Shown: one piece after another, positions 17,474 through 26,316 of the stretch
Position numbering within the stretch: position 1 is the stretch's first letter
Layout of the letters: every line of letters begins with the position of its first letter
Assembly (NCBI GenBank): GCA_965247175.1
Contig: OZ252006.1
Location: 310,001 to 374,000 of the forward strand
Source: JANQMX01 sp965247175
GTDB taxonomy: Bacteria > Pseudomonadota > Alphaproteobacteria > Kiloniellales > DSM-21159
Length of the DNA: 64,000 bases
Reading direction: 5' to 3'
The notes under the pieces: generated by a model
Told to the model about the DNA's origin: nothing
Databases searched by the model: none
The model's input: the letters and a program-made list of their open reading frames with translations, nothing else
Program-made: the position numbers and the translations under genes

Positions 17474-18580
17474 TTACAGGGTAACCCAGTCGAAGGGCAG
17501 CGAGCGTGCGTTGTAGAAAGCACGCTCCGAGAAAGAGGCGTAGGAGATCGACTGCTTTCGGAAGGCAATGATCGACTCCATGACCTCGCGGGACATGGCA
17601 TCCTGGTTCGCCAGGTCGCCGATGACCTCGCCCGAAAGCTTGCCGAGACCGTTCAGCACCTCATCCGGGAACTGCTTCACCTCGACGCCATGCTCGGTGA
17701 CCAAAGTCTCGAGCGCGGCGTTGTTCTTCGCTGTGAACTCGTTGATCACGTAGGCATTGGCGTAGGCGTTGGCCGCCTCGACGATGGCCTTCTGGTCGTT
17801 CGGAAGCGACTCCCAAACGGTCAGGCTGACGAAATTGTCGAGCAGCGTCGCCGGCTCGTGCCAGCCCGGGTAGTAGTACTTCTTGGCCGACTTGTAGAGG
17901 CCGAAGGCCAGGTCGTTGTAGGGACCGACCCACTCGGTGGCGTCGATCGCGCCGGAAGCCAGCGCCGGCGGAATCTCGCCGCCCGGCAGGTTGACCACGT
18001 TACCGCCGGCCGCCTTGACGACTTCACCGCCCAGGCCCGGGATACGCATCTTCAGGCCCTTGTAGTCTTCCAGGCTGTTGATGTCCTTGTTGAACCAGCC
18101 GCCGGCCTGAACGCCGGTGTTGCCGGAAGCGAAGAACTTACAGCCGAGCTCGGCATAGACCTTGTCGGCAAGCTCCTGTCCGCCGCCGAACTGCACCCAG
18201 GCATTCTGCTCGGTGGCATTGAGGCCGAAGGGGATGGAGGCGATGAACTGCGTCGCCGCAACCTTGCCCTTCCAGTAGTAGGGAGCACCGTGGCCCATAT
18301 CGAGAGAACCGCCGGCGACCGCGTCCATGGTTTCGAAGGCCGGGACGATCTCGCCGCCGCCGAAGACCTCAACCTCTAGGGCGCCGCCCGATGCGGTGGT
18401 GATGAACTCGGCGAGCTTGTTGGCGCCGGTGCCGAGGCCCGGGAAGTTCTTCGGCCAAGTGGTCTGCATACGCAGCCGCTTGGTGCCTTGTGACAGGGAC
18501 GGTTTCGGGAACGAGGTGGCGGCCGCCACCGTGGCGACGCCGCCGACTGCTGCACTAGAAAGAAACTCGCGACGCTTCAT
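17474..18580 (-). CDS. TRAP transporter substrate-binding protein (DctP family, 2-oxo-acid/TakP-like)
   Basis: Periplasmic binding protein, 368 residues. The N-terminus MKRREFLSSAAVGGVATVAA is a Tat-type signal with RREF. The mature part runs RLRMQTTWPKNFPG, then GALEVEVFGGGEIVPAFE, the family arginine in GLKMRIPGLGG, and DATEWVGPYNDLAFGLYK. These resemble the 2-oxoacid-binding TakP group, so pyruvate-like or other organic acids are likely ligands. It has a strong AGGGAGGTG ribosome-binding site and its own terminator. Its permease partners are most likely the genes at 11313-13434, which are convergent with it and separated by a cyclase gene. Confidence 0.9.
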   Translation of the reverse strand: MKRREFLSSAAVGGVATVAAATSFPKPSLSQGTKRLRMQTTWPKNFPGLGTGANKLAEFITTASGGALEVEVFGGGEIVPAFETMDAVAGGSLDMGHGAPYYWKGKVAATQFIASIPFGLNATEQNAWVQFGGGQELADKVYAELGCKFFASGNTGVQAGGWFNKDINSLEDYKGLKMRIPGLGGEVVKAAGGNVVNLPGGEIPPALASGAIDATEWVGPYNDLAFGLYKSAKKYYYPGWHEPATLLDNFVSLTVWESLPNDQKAIVEAANAYANAYVINEFTAKNNAALETLVTEHGVEVKQFPDEVLNGLGKLSGEVIGDLANQDAMSREVMESIIAFRKQSISYASFSERAFYNARSLPFDWVTL

Positions 18581-18705
18581 GGAATTGCACCTCCCTTTGT
18601 TTTGGTCGTGATGTGCGCGAGATAGTTGCGCCCGTTATATGGGCATCATGTGGCGCGCAAACTACGCGGCGTGATAGGGGGCGGCAAGACCAGGGCTTTT
18701 GGCCG

Positions 18706-19524
18706 TCAAAATGTCAGGTCGGTCCAGTAACCGTCCTTAACGCCCTCGAGCGGCTCAAAGCGGGTTTTGTACTTCATCTTGTCGCTTTCGGCGATCCAGT
18801 AGCCGAGATAGACGTGGGACTTGCCCCGCTTTCGGACCTGCTCGATGAGTTCGAGGATCATCAAGCTTCCGAGCGAGCGGCGCGCCTGGTCCGGCGCGAA
18901 AAAGCTGTAGACCGCCGACACGCCGTCCTGGACCCAGTCGACCAAGCAGGCGGCGACCAGCGTACCATCGGGGATACGAAACTCGACAACGCCTGTGTCG
19001 ATGTTGGTTTCCTCGATCATCGCCCGGTAGTCAGCGAAAGACATTCCACTCATCTCGCCGTCGTCGTGGCGGTCGCTCAGATAGGCTTTGAAGAGCCGAT
19101 ACTGCTCGTCGGTGGCGACGGCCGGGCGTTGGGTCACGATCAAGTCGGTGTTGCGGCGCAGGACGCGGCGCTGCCATGGCTTCTCGACAAAGCGGTCTGC
19201 TGCGACGCGGACCGGAACGCAGGCCTCACAGTCGCTGCAGGCTGGCCGGTAGACGTAGCGGTGGCTGCGGCGAAAACCGCCGAGAATGAGGCTGTCGTAA
19301 AGCTGGCGCGAGCGCCGTACCGGCAGCTCGGCAATGACCTTTCGCTCCCACCGCCCCGGAAGATAGGGGCAGGGCATCTCAGCCATCACATAGAAGCAGT
19401 GCGGAGGTTGGTTTTCTTCCGTAGTGCCCGCCGCATCGCCCGGCTGGCTTGCTTTCTTCGCTTCGTCGCGCACGCTGTCCGGTCTTTCTGTTTCGCGCGC
19501 CTTCTCGGCGTCGGGGTCTACCAT
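18706..19524 (-). CDS. bpt: Aspartate/glutamate leucyltransferase (arginyltransferase family)
   Basis: Adds leucine from Leu-tRNA to N-terminal Asp or Glu of proteins, marking them for ClpS/ClpAP degradation (N-end rule). The 272-residue protein has the N-terminal ATE motif MPCPYLPGRWERKV and the cysteine cluster YRPACSDCEACVPVRV, and the C-terminal GNAT-like domain with SGMSFADYRAM and a conserved YLGYWI. The first 35 residues are polar and not conserved, so the start may be further in. ATG 19524 has an AGGG site. The window also encodes Aat, the second N-end-rule transferase. Confidence 0.94.
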   Translation of the reverse strand: MVDPDAEKARETERPDSVRDEAKKASQPGDAAGTTEENQPPHCFYVMAEMPCPYLPGRWERKVIAELPVRRSRQLYDSLILGGFRRSHRYVYRPACSDCEACVPVRVAADRFVEKPWQRRVLRRNTDLIVTQRPAVATDEQYRLFKAYLSDRHDDGEMSGMSFADYRAMIEETNIDTGVVEFRIPDGTLVAACLVDWVQDGVSAVYSFFAPDQARRSLGSLMILELIEQVRKRGKSHVYLGYWIAESDKMKYKTRFEPLEGVKDGYWTDLTF

Positions 19525-19634
19525 TGACGCCCTGCGGGAAACTCTGGCCTCGCAGTTGTCGCCGACGGTGGTCCCATCGCCTCAACTATCGGGTGGATCG
19601 TCTCATGAAACCGCGGGAGCTGTAAACAGCTGCC

Positions 19635-20159
19635 TCAGGCAAAGCCGACACTGGCTTTTACGGCACTGCTCCGCACCACGAGGCTGCCGGACAGGTAGTC
19701 GTGAAGGCCGCGCTTCCGTTCATTGAACAGCGGTACAAGGAAGACGAACGGTAGGCTGAAGCTGATGAGGAACAGGGCCGCACGTACGAAAGCCTGGATG
19801 TAGTCCAAACGGTCCCCCGTGTAGGATCTGACTTCCAGGTCAAGCAGATACATCCCGGCAGTCGCTCCACCCGAGCCGATCATCCAGGTGAAATAGGCGA
19901 CAGGCAGGAGGCTCGCCGCCACCACCTGCAAGGGCCAAATGACCGGCGCCATCAAGCCGAAGGTCATTCCCGTCGCCACGAAAGCCGCCATCCAGATCGC
20001 CCCGGACAGAGCCAGAAGCAGTAGAAAGTCGATCGCCGACGCCAAGATGCGGCGGCGTAGCAGCTCATCATAGAGCGCCGGGTTGTCCAGCGGTGTGGGG
20101 GCTTCGCCCTCCCAAACCGGACCGCGCAATCGCAGGGTCATCCCACGGCCGTCACTCAC
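19635..20159 (-). CDS. RDD family membrane protein
   Basis: Small integral membrane protein of 174 residues. Start GTG 20159 is preceded by AGGAGAG. After a short soluble N-terminus it shows the RDD signature RRRILASAIDFLLLLALSG and about three membrane helices. The conserved acidic/aromatic segment GMYLLDLEVRSYTG and C-terminal NERKRGLHDYLSGSLVV are typical. Function of the family is poorly defined (some members act in ion or proton exchange). Lies between bpt and motB in the same direction. Confidence 0.88.
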   Translation of the reverse strand: MSDGRGMTLRLRGPVWEGEAPTPLDNPALYDELLRRRILASAIDFLLLLALSGAIWMAAFVATGMTFGLMAPVIWPLQVVAASLLPVAYFTWMIGSGGATAGMYLLDLEVRSYTGDRLDYIQAFVRAALFLISFSLPFVFLVPLFNERKRGLHDYLSGSLVVRSSAVKASVGFA

Positions 20160-20242
20160 GCCTTGATCTCTCCTAATGCCATTTGCCTAGAGAAACACAT
20201 GGGGCGGATGTGCCATTGCCGCAAGCCGCCGATGCGGCTGCG

Positions 20243-21277
20243 CTACTCAACGACGGTCAGGCTGCTCGCGTTGCTGGGCTGGGGGAGCTCGCTGTCGCGC
20301 CGGATGATGGAGGGCGGCTCTTGTGGGCCCTCCGGCTGCTCTGCCTCTTTTTGACCGCTGGCCTGGGCGTTGGCCTCAAGGTTCCCGCCTGCGCGGTTGT
20401 TGAGCACGATGATCGCAACGCGGCGGTTCTGCGGCGAAGACGGATCGTCCGGCAGCAATAGCTCCGTGGCGGCCTTGCCGCTGACCTCTTCGATGCGCTC
20501 CGCCGGCAGTGCATTGGCGATCAGCACTCGGCGGCTGGCGTTGGCGCGGTCCGTGGAAAGCTCCCAATTGCTGTAATCGTCGCGCCCTGTGAAAGGCGTG
20601 GCGTCCGTATGGCCGCTGATGACGATCTGGTTGGGCAGTCGCTTTACGGCGGCTGCGACCAGCTCGAGCAACTTCAAGGTCTCAGGGGCCGGCTCCGCGC
20701 TGCCGCTCTTGAACATGGCGGCCCCCTTCTTGTCGACGATCTGGATGCGCAGACCTTCATCGGTCTGATCGATCAAGAGATTGCCGTTGAGCTGCTCGAG
20801 GCCGGGGGTCGCTTCGATCGCCTGGCGCAGCTCGGCTTCGGCCTTCTCGAAGCGCTCGCGCTCGCGCTCCTCAAGCTGCTTGGTCAGCTGCTCTTCGCTA
20901 ACCTCGCCATCATCGACTTCGACCTCTTCCTCCGGCTCCTCTTCCTCTTCTTCGGGCGAGGCGAGGCTGACGGTGATGCCCATGGGAGAGCGCTCGCCGA
21001 CTGCCGCCCCCTCCTCGGAGAGGCTGCGGCCGCCCAATATTCCGCCGGCGCCACTTTGTGTGCTGGTTGAGAGGGCCGTGGGGCTGAAGTAGTCCGCGAG
21101 GCCGGTCAGCTGCTCTTCGGAGGAGGTCGACAGCAGCCACAAGAGCAGGAAGAAGGCCATCATGGCGGTCACGAAATCGGCATAGGCAACCTTCCAGGCG
21201 CCGCCGTGGTGGCCGTGGCCGCCGCCCTTCTTAACCTTCTTGATAAGGATTGGCCGTTCGTCTGCAGCGTTGGCCAT
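20243..21277 (-). CDS. motB: Flagellar motor protein MotB
   Basis: Stator subunit of the proton-driven flagellar motor. 344 residues: a basic N-terminus (KKVKKGGGHGHHGG), one membrane helix with the proton-carrying Asp34 in VAYADFVTAMMAFFLLLWLL, a long acidic linker rich in Glu (about residues 100-150), and a C-terminal OmpA-like peptidoglycan-binding domain with ISGHTDATPF and NRRVAIIVL. The motA partner is not in the window, so motB is separated from it here. The C-terminal tail after the OmpA domain is Gln/Pro/Glu-rich. Confidence 0.95.
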   Translation of the reverse strand: MANAADERPILIKKVKKGGGHGHHGGAWKVAYADFVTAMMAFFLLLWLLSTSSEEQLTGLADYFSPTALSTSTQSGAGGILGGRSLSEEGAAVGERSPMGITVSLASPEEEEEEPEEEVEVDDGEVSEEQLTKQLEERERERFEKAEAELRQAIEATPGLEQLNGNLLIDQTDEGLRIQIVDKKGAAMFKSGSAEPAPETLKLLELVAAAVKRLPNQIVISGHTDATPFTGRDDYSNWELSTDRANASRRVLIANALPAERIEEVSGKAATELLLPDDPSSPQNRRVAIIVLNNRAGGNLEANAQASGQKEAEQPEGPQEPPSIIRRDSELPQPSNASSLTVVE

Positions 21278-21379
21278 GCCTGGGGCGACCCCGTTCCCTA
21301 ATTCAGCCCGATAGGGTGGGTAGTCTGACCAATTGCCCTTAATAAGCAGTTAGGTACGTAAGCCCAGGCGACTGGGACA

Positions 21380-22555
21380 CTAAGCGAGAGCCTGGCGTAG
21401 GTCGGCGATCAGGTCGTCGACCTCCTCAACGCCGACGGACAGCCGGACCAGGCCGTCGCTGATGCCCAGCGTGGCCCGGATATCCGGCGGGATAGAGGCA
21501 TGGGTCATGATCGCCGGGTGTTCGATCAAGCTCTCGACGCCGCCGAGCGACTCGGCGAGCGCGAAGATCTCCACCCGCTCCAGAAAGCGGCGGGACTCTT
21601 CAAGCCCGCCATGCAGGATGGCCGTCACCATGCCGCCGCCGCCGCGCATCTGCCGGAGGGCGAGGCCGTGCTGGGGATGGCTCGCCAGCCCCGGATAGTG
21701 CACGCGCGCGACCTTGGGATGACTCTCAAGAAACTCAGCGACTTGTTGCGCGCTTTGGCCATGTCGTTCCATGCGCAGGGCCAGGGTCTTGAGCCCGCGC
21801 AAGGCCAGGAAAGCGTCGAACGGACCCTGAATGCCGCCGACGGCATTGATCAGAAAGGCCAGCTCATCGGCCAGGGCCGGGTTGTCACCTACGACGAGAA
21901 TGCCACCGACCATATCGCTGTGGCCGTTCAGGTACTTGGTCGCCGAATGCATGACCAGGTCGCAGCCCAGCTCCAGCGGGCGCTGGACCCAGGGACTGGA
22001 GAAAGTGTTGTCGCAGCAGGTCAGGATGCCGCGGGCCTTGGCGACAGCGGTCACCGCCTCCAAGTCGACCAGCTTGAGGAGGGGGTTGGTTGGCGTTTCG
22101 ATCCAGATCAGCTTGGTGTTGTCCCGTATCGCTCCCTCCAGGGCCGCGGTATCGCTCAAATCGACGAAGGTGAAGTCCAGGCCGGCCGAGCGGCGGCGCA
22201 CCCGCTCGAACAGCCGGTAGGTGCCGCCGTAGACGTCGTCCATCACGACGATGTGGCTGCCGGTCTCGAAGAGGTCGAGCAGGGTCGCGGTCGCCGCCAG
22301 GCCTGAGGCGAAAGCGAAGCCGCGGGTGCCGCTCTCCAGATCGGCAATGCAGGCTTCGTAGGCCGCGCGGGTCGGATTGTGCGTGCGGCTGTACTCATAG
22401 CCCTTGTGGACGCCAGGGCTTTCCTGAACGTAGGTCGAGCTGGCGTAGATCGGCGTCATGATGGCGCCGGTCGTCGGGTCCGGTTGCTGACCGGCGTGAA
22501 TGGCGCGGGTGCCGAAGCCAAGGCGATTGGGGCGCGGCGGCGTGGTATCAGGCAT
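21380..22555 (-). CDS. Cystathionine gamma-lyase / gamma-synthase family PLP enzyme
   Basis: 391-residue Cys/Met-metabolism PLP enzyme. The PLP lysine is Lys207 in MHSATKYLNGHSD; other marks are YEYSRTHNPTR, ASGLAAT and ETPTNP. The sequence cannot by itself separate gamma-synthase from gamma-lyase. Its position 38 bp downstream of a cystathionine beta-synthase gene in the same direction favours gamma-lyase, which splits cystathionine to cysteine in reverse transsulfuration. Both genes read leftward from the long intergenic region at 24013-24546. Confidence 0.9.
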   Translation of the reverse strand: MPDTTPPRPNRLGFGTRAIHAGQQPDPTTGAIMTPIYASSTYVQESPGVHKGYEYSRTHNPTRAAYEACIADLESGTRGFAFASGLAATATLLDLFETGSHIVVMDDVYGGTYRLFERVRRRSAGLDFTFVDLSDTAALEGAIRDNTKLIWIETPTNPLLKLVDLEAVTAVAKARGILTCCDNTFSSPWVQRPLELGCDLVMHSATKYLNGHSDMVGGILVVGDNPALADELAFLINAVGGIQGPFDAFLALRGLKTLALRMERHGQSAQQVAEFLESHPKVARVHYPGLASHPQHGLALRQMRGGGGMVTAILHGGLEESRRFLERVEIFALAESLGGVESLIEHPAIMTHASIPPDIRATLGISDGLVRLSVGVEEVDDLIADLRQALA

Positions 22556-22593
22556 GGTGAATTCTCTCTTCCAAAATCAGACAGTTATCCTGC

Positions 22594-24012
22594 CTATTTC
22601 ATGCGTCGCCGCAGATGATTCAGCAGATCGATGCGGGTGATCAGGCCAAGGAAGGCGTCGCCTTCTTTGACGATGGCGATGTGATCGCGGGCGAAGATCG
22701 GCAGTAGGTCCTCGATGGGGTGGTCCGGCGCGATGGTCTCGACCTTGGTGGTCATGGCGCTGGAGACCGGCTCCTGAAAGCGGCTCTCGTCGCTGAAGAC
22801 CTTCAGCAGGATGTCGCTCTCATCGATGATCCCGACCACCTGGCCGCCATCGTCAAGCACCGGCAACTGGGAGATGTCGTAGAGCTTCATGCGGCCGTAG
22901 GCGATCAGGAGGCTGTCGTCGGGGGCCGTGGTGACGGTGGCGCCCTCGGTATGGCGCCGGCTGATCAGATCGCGCAGGTCGCCGCTGCTCTCCCGCTCGA
23001 TGAAACCCTGATCGATCATCCAGTAGTCGTTGTAGACCTTGGAGAGGTACTTGTTGCCGCTGTCGCAGACGAAGGTCACCACCCGCTTGGGCGTCGTCTG
23101 CTCGCGGCAATAACGCAGGGCCGCGGCGATCAGGGTGCCGGAGGAGGAGCCGGCGAGAATGCCCTCCTTGCGCAGCACCTCGCGCGCGGCGAAGAGCGCC
23201 TCTTTGTCGGAGATGCTATAGGCTTTCTTGACCCGGGTGAAATCGGAGATCGGCGGGATAAAGTCTTCGCCGATGCCTTCAACAACCCAGGAGCCGACCT
23301 CGTCCAGCACCTCGCCGGTGTCGATGTAATGGGCGAGAATTGAGCCTTCCGGGTCGGCCAGGACCATCTCGATGTTCGGGTCGACCGAGGCGAAGAAGCG
23401 TGAAAGGCCGGTGATCGTCCCGGCCGAGCCGACACCGCAAACCATGGCGTCCATCCGGTGATCCATCTGTTCCCAGATCTCGGGCCCGGTGGTGGTTTCG
23501 TGGGCCAAGGGGTTGGCCGGATTGCCGAATTGGTTGACGTAGATCGCACCTTCCTCGGCAGCGATGCGCTCGGCCATGTCCTGATAGTAGTCGGGGTGTC
23601 CCTTGCCGACGTCGGAGCGGGTGAGCCGCACCTCGGCCCCGAGAGCGCGCAGGTGAAAGATCTTCTCCTGCGCCATCTTGTCGGGCACCACGATGATCAG
23701 CCGGTAGCCCTTTTGCGCCGCCACCAGGGCCAGGCCGAGGCCCGTATTGCCAGCGGTCGCCTCTACCAAAGTCCCGCCGGGCTTGAGGCTGCCGTCCCGC
23801 TCGGCCGCTTCGATCATCGAGCGGCCGATGCGGTCTTTGATCGAGCCGCCCGGATTCTGTGACTCGAGCTTGAGGAAAAGCTCGCAAGGCCCTGTATCGA
23901 TGCGGTTTACCCGGATGAGCGGCGTATTCCCGATCATCTCGAGGCAGTTGCCGAAGACCGGAGCAGAGCCTGCTGGCGCGGCGGCGCTCATGGAGACGGC
24001 GGATTGAGACAT
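22594..24012 (-). CDS. Cystathionine beta-synthase
   Basis: Condenses serine and homocysteine to cystathionine. The ATG at 24012 follows AGGGAG with a six-base gap and gives 472 residues; a 14-residue longer frame exists. The fold-type II PLP domain has Lys59 in NPGGSIKDR, the substrate loop ATAGNTGLGLA and glycine loop VCGVGSAGTITG. A pair of CBS domains occupies about residues 345-472. The lack of an N-terminal heme region and the presence of the CBS pair match bacterial beta-synthases. Forms an operon with the gamma-lyase-like gene. Confidence 0.9.
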   Translation of the reverse strand: MSQSAVSMSAAAPAGSAPVFGNCLEMIGNTPLIRVNRIDTGPCELFLKLESQNPGGSIKDRIGRSMIEAAERDGSLKPGGTLVEATAGNTGLGLALVAAQKGYRLIIVVPDKMAQEKIFHLRALGAEVRLTRSDVGKGHPDYYQDMAERIAAEEGAIYVNQFGNPANPLAHETTTGPEIWEQMDHRMDAMVCGVGSAGTITGLSRFFASVDPNIEMVLADPEGSILAHYIDTGEVLDEVGSWVVEGIGEDFIPPISDFTRVKKAYSISDKEALFAAREVLRKEGILAGSSSGTLIAAALRYCREQTTPKRVVTFVCDSGNKYLSKVYNDYWMIDQGFIERESSGDLRDLISRRHTEGATVTTAPDDSLLIAYGRMKLYDISQLPVLDDGGQVVGIIDESDILLKVFSDESRFQEPVSSAMTTKVETIAPDHPIEDLLPIFARDHIAIVKEGDAFLGLITRIDLLNHLRRRMK

Positions 24013-24158
24013 GGCGGGCTCCCTGGCAGCGGCCGTTTCTTCGCATGGATGCACGCGCTTGGCATCCTGTCTCGGAGACTAGGGCAAGGCGGAGCAGTGA
24101 CCAAGGCAAGGAACAGGCATCGGGCATGCGTTGGGCGCCCAGAAATCATTTTTGGAAC

Positions 24159-24183
24159 GGACTGTCGGTATTTTTTACAGTCC
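24159..24183. promoter_or_regulatory. Inverted repeat, candidate activator site
   Basis: GGACTGT-N11-ACAGTCC, perfect 7-bp arms. It lies about 200 bp upstream of the sigma-54 element and could be a distal activator site. With a T-run in the spacer it might alternatively form an RNA structure, but it has no obvious terminator role. Confidence 0.4.
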
Positions 24184-24274
24184 AGTGAGTCGTTGGCGCC
24201 TGGGTTTAAAGGCTCAAAGTCATTGAGGTTTCTCGTCTCGGTTATGGGTAAAAGCGACTATTGGCCGAAATTGA

Positions 24275-24296
24275 ATTGTAAAATGCCCTTTACAAT
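24275..24296. promoter_or_regulatory. Inverted repeat, candidate enhancer-binding-protein site
   Basis: ATTGTAAA-N6-TTTACAAT, perfect 8-bp arms. Its centre is about 100 bp upstream of the transcription start predicted from the sigma-54 promoter at 24358-24373, the usual distance for a bacterial enhancer-binding protein. Confidence 0.5.
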
Positions 24297-24357
24297 CTTT
24301 GCGCGCTTGCTGGGCGATAGGTGCTTTAACCCCCTGAGTTAGCGTGAAATTAGAATC

Positions 24358-24373
24358 TGGCATAAGATTTGCT
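24358..24373 (+). promoter_or_regulatory. Sigma-54 (-24/-12) promoter of the PEP-CTERM gene
   Basis: TGGCATA-AGAT-TTGCT matches the RpoN consensus TGGCACG-N4-TTGCW with the invariant GG-N10-GC spacing. It is oriented toward the PEP-CTERM gene at 24547, leaving a leader of roughly 160 bases. RpoN promoters are known to precede PEP-CTERM genes in genomes with the PrsK/PrsR two-component system. Confidence 0.65.
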
Positions 24374-24546
24374 TAATGGTTTGTTAAGCAGGCCAGTTCT
24401 GCGCAATGGGCTGTGGGTGACACTCTCAAGATAGCTTTGGGAGTGGCGGAAGTCGGTTGCGCCGTCTGGTCGGACACAGACTGGCAGAGCTTCCTCGCCT
24501 CTTTTGCTTGGGGAGTCGGTGGAGGCCCAAATAGGAGGGCTAGGTG

Positions 24547-25242
24547 ATGAGAATCGTCAGAGTGGGCGGTTGTCTGGCAATGGGGCTGTTGGCAGCCACG
24601 TTATCGGCGGGGTCAGCCGCTGCGGTGCAACTCACATTTGACTTGGATGATGGGCAGATCTTCGTGAACCCGGATCCGAACTATTCATCCAACGATATCA
24701 GCCTCGGTTCGCCCATGACGGTGAACCCGGGCGAGAGCTTGGAGATCTGGATCGATTTCTTCGACGCACAGACCGGCTTGAAGCAGCATCTGGAGATCGC
24801 CGACGACGGCAACGACCCGCTGCCTGAGAACTTCGGCGTATCGGTCAACGGCTCAGGGATCCCTGATGGGACAGGGGCCGAGTTCGAAGTCGAGTTGTCA
24901 GGCGTGTCGGGGAGCCTGATCGGCGGCCCGACCTTTACGAAGGACGACGGAGGATGTTTCAACAACTCTTGCAATTCCTTCGTCTTCGACGTCGATCTGA
25001 CCGACGATTCCTTCTTCTTCCATGATATCCATATCACCTTCACGCCAACCGGGCTGACCGGCCCGATCTCCATCAGCAATGTCCAGTTCGGATTTGCGGT
25101 GAACACGGTCAACGAGGCCGACATCATCGGTGTTTGGCCGATGCCCGAGCCGGGCGCCTTGGCGCTCTTTGGTTTCGGCCTCCTGGGCTTGGCGGCGATG
25201 TCCTGGCGCAACCGGGAGAGGGGGCCGGTGCGCTCAAAGTAG
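24547..25242 (+). CDS. PEP-CTERM sorting-domain protein
   Basis: Predicted exported protein of 231 residues anchored or processed by an exosortase. ATG 24547 lies eight bases after AGGAGG; GTG 24544 is in frame. A signal peptide ends near SAGSAAA. The mature part is acidic and beta-rich with no recognised enzyme domain, and one Cys pair (CFNNSC). The C-terminus has the tripartite sorting signal: PEPGALALFGFGLLGLAA then the basic tail WRNRERG. Its 3' end overlaps the convergent permease gene by nine bases. Regulation by sigma-54 is suggested upstream. Function unknown, probably cell-surface or extracellular matrix. Confidence 0.85.
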   Translation: MRIVRVGGCLAMGLLAATLSAGSAAAVQLTFDLDDGQIFVNPDPNYSSNDISLGSPMTVNPGESLEIWIDFFDAQTGLKQHLEIADDGNDPLPENFGVSVNGSGIPDGTGAEFEVELSGVSGSLIGGPTFTKDDGGCFNNSCNSFVFDVDLTDDSFFFHDIHITFTPTGLTGPISISNVQFGFAVNTVNEADIIGVWPMPEPGALALFGFGLLGLAAMSWRNRERGPVRSK

Positions 25243-26256
25243 GAAGAAGCCGGAGGCCCAGCCGGCGAGAATGGAGCTCGCGACAGCAAGGCCGATGTAG
25301 AGCGAGAAGACCGGCAGGCGCACCAGCGCAAAGACGGGAATGGCGGCCCAGGCGCTGGTGATGCCGCCGGCGATCAGAAAGGCCATGGCGGCGTCTGGCC
25401 GCATCCCAGCCTCGATCAGGCCGCGGATGAGCGGCAGGGCGGCGTTGCCGTCGAGATAGATCGGCGCCCCGACCACGGCGGCCAGGGGCACGGCCCAGGC
25501 GTTGTCGCGTCCGACCCAAGAGATCACCAGGTCCTCCGGCAGATAGAGCTTGATGAAGAACTCCGCGGCGAAGGCCAAGGAGAGCCACGGCAGCATGAGG
25601 CGCGCGGTGCGGTAGGCGACGTCAAGGAAGGCCGCGCGGCGCTCGGGCTCGTGCCAGAAGGCCCATCTGATCGTGGAGAGCCCGCCGCTACAGGCCGCGC
25701 CGGCGATGCGCGCCAGGGTACCCCCGTCCTTGGTCGGAGAGCCCAGCGCACCGGCCGTGCTCAAAGCCCAGGTGACGAGACCACCGAACATCCCGATGCC
25801 GAAGGCCGCGAGGGTTTTGATCAGCGCGAAGTCCCAGCCTAGGGTGCCAGCCGTGATAGCCAGCATGTTGGGGCTGGTGATCGGCGAGGACAGCCAAAAG
25901 GCCATGATCGGAGCCAAGGGCACCCGCGCGATCAGGAGTCCGGCGACGAGAGGCAGCACGCTGATGCCGCAGACGGGGGTGATGGCGCCGATCAGCGAGG
26001 CGAGCGCGATCATGCGGAGATCGTGGCCGCGGAAGGCCGAGGCGATCAGGCCCATGGAGCCACTCGCCGTGATGCCCGCAGTCAGGCCCACGCCGATGAT
26101 GATCACCGGGCTGATCAGCAGAAGATTCTCGAGCGTGAAGACGAGAGCCTGCAGAGCCAGGTCGGGAAAGGCCAAGGCAACGCCGGCGACCAAGAGCAGC
26201 AAAAGCGTGCGCAGCGCGTAGGGGCGAAAGCTCAAGGCCAGCGTTCTGGCGGTCAT
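25234..26256 (-). CDS. Permease, ArsP/DUF318 family
   Basis: Integral membrane protein of 340 residues with about eight to ten hydrophobic segments. ATG 26256 follows GGAG by six bases. Two similar halves carry the family signatures: ITPVCGISVLPLVAGLL and ISVLP-like repeats, LSSPITSPNMLAITAG and the second-half GAPIYLDGNAALPLIRGLIEAGM. The family includes efflux permeases for trivalent organoarsenicals, but the cysteine pair used by some ArsP proteins is not evident, so the cargo is unknown. It is divergent from a LysR regulator, which probably controls it. Confidence 0.8.
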   Translation of the reverse strand: MTARTLALSFRPYALRTLLLLLVAGVALAFPDLALQALVFTLENLLLISPVIIIGVGLTAGITASGSMGLIASAFRGHDLRMIALASLIGAITPVCGISVLPLVAGLLIARVPLAPIMAFWLSSPITSPNMLAITAGTLGWDFALIKTLAAFGIGMFGGLVTWALSTAGALGSPTKDGGTLARIAGAACSGGLSTIRWAFWHEPERRAAFLDVAYRTARLMLPWLSLAFAAEFFIKLYLPEDLVISWVGRDNAWAVPLAAVVGAPIYLDGNAALPLIRGLIEAGMRPDAAMAFLIAGGITSAWAAIPVFALVRLPVFSLYIGLAVASSILAGWASGFFLL

Positions 26257-26316
26257 AGTCGTCTCCATGCTTTGACCGCGCCAGGATAAGGGCCTCGTTG
26301 CAAGCGAAAAAATGAA

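Larger units (their letters stand above)
24013..24546. other. Intergenic regulatory region between cystathionine beta-synthase and the PEP-CTERM gene
   Basis: 534 bp without a convincing gene and visibly more AT-rich than its flanks. It holds two inverted repeats (24159-24183, 24275-24296) and a sigma-54 promoter (24358-24373), all described separately. A 160-base leader then runs to the PEP-CTERM start. The promoter of the leftward transsulfuration genes should also lie at its left end, but no clear hexamers were identified. Confidence 0.7.
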
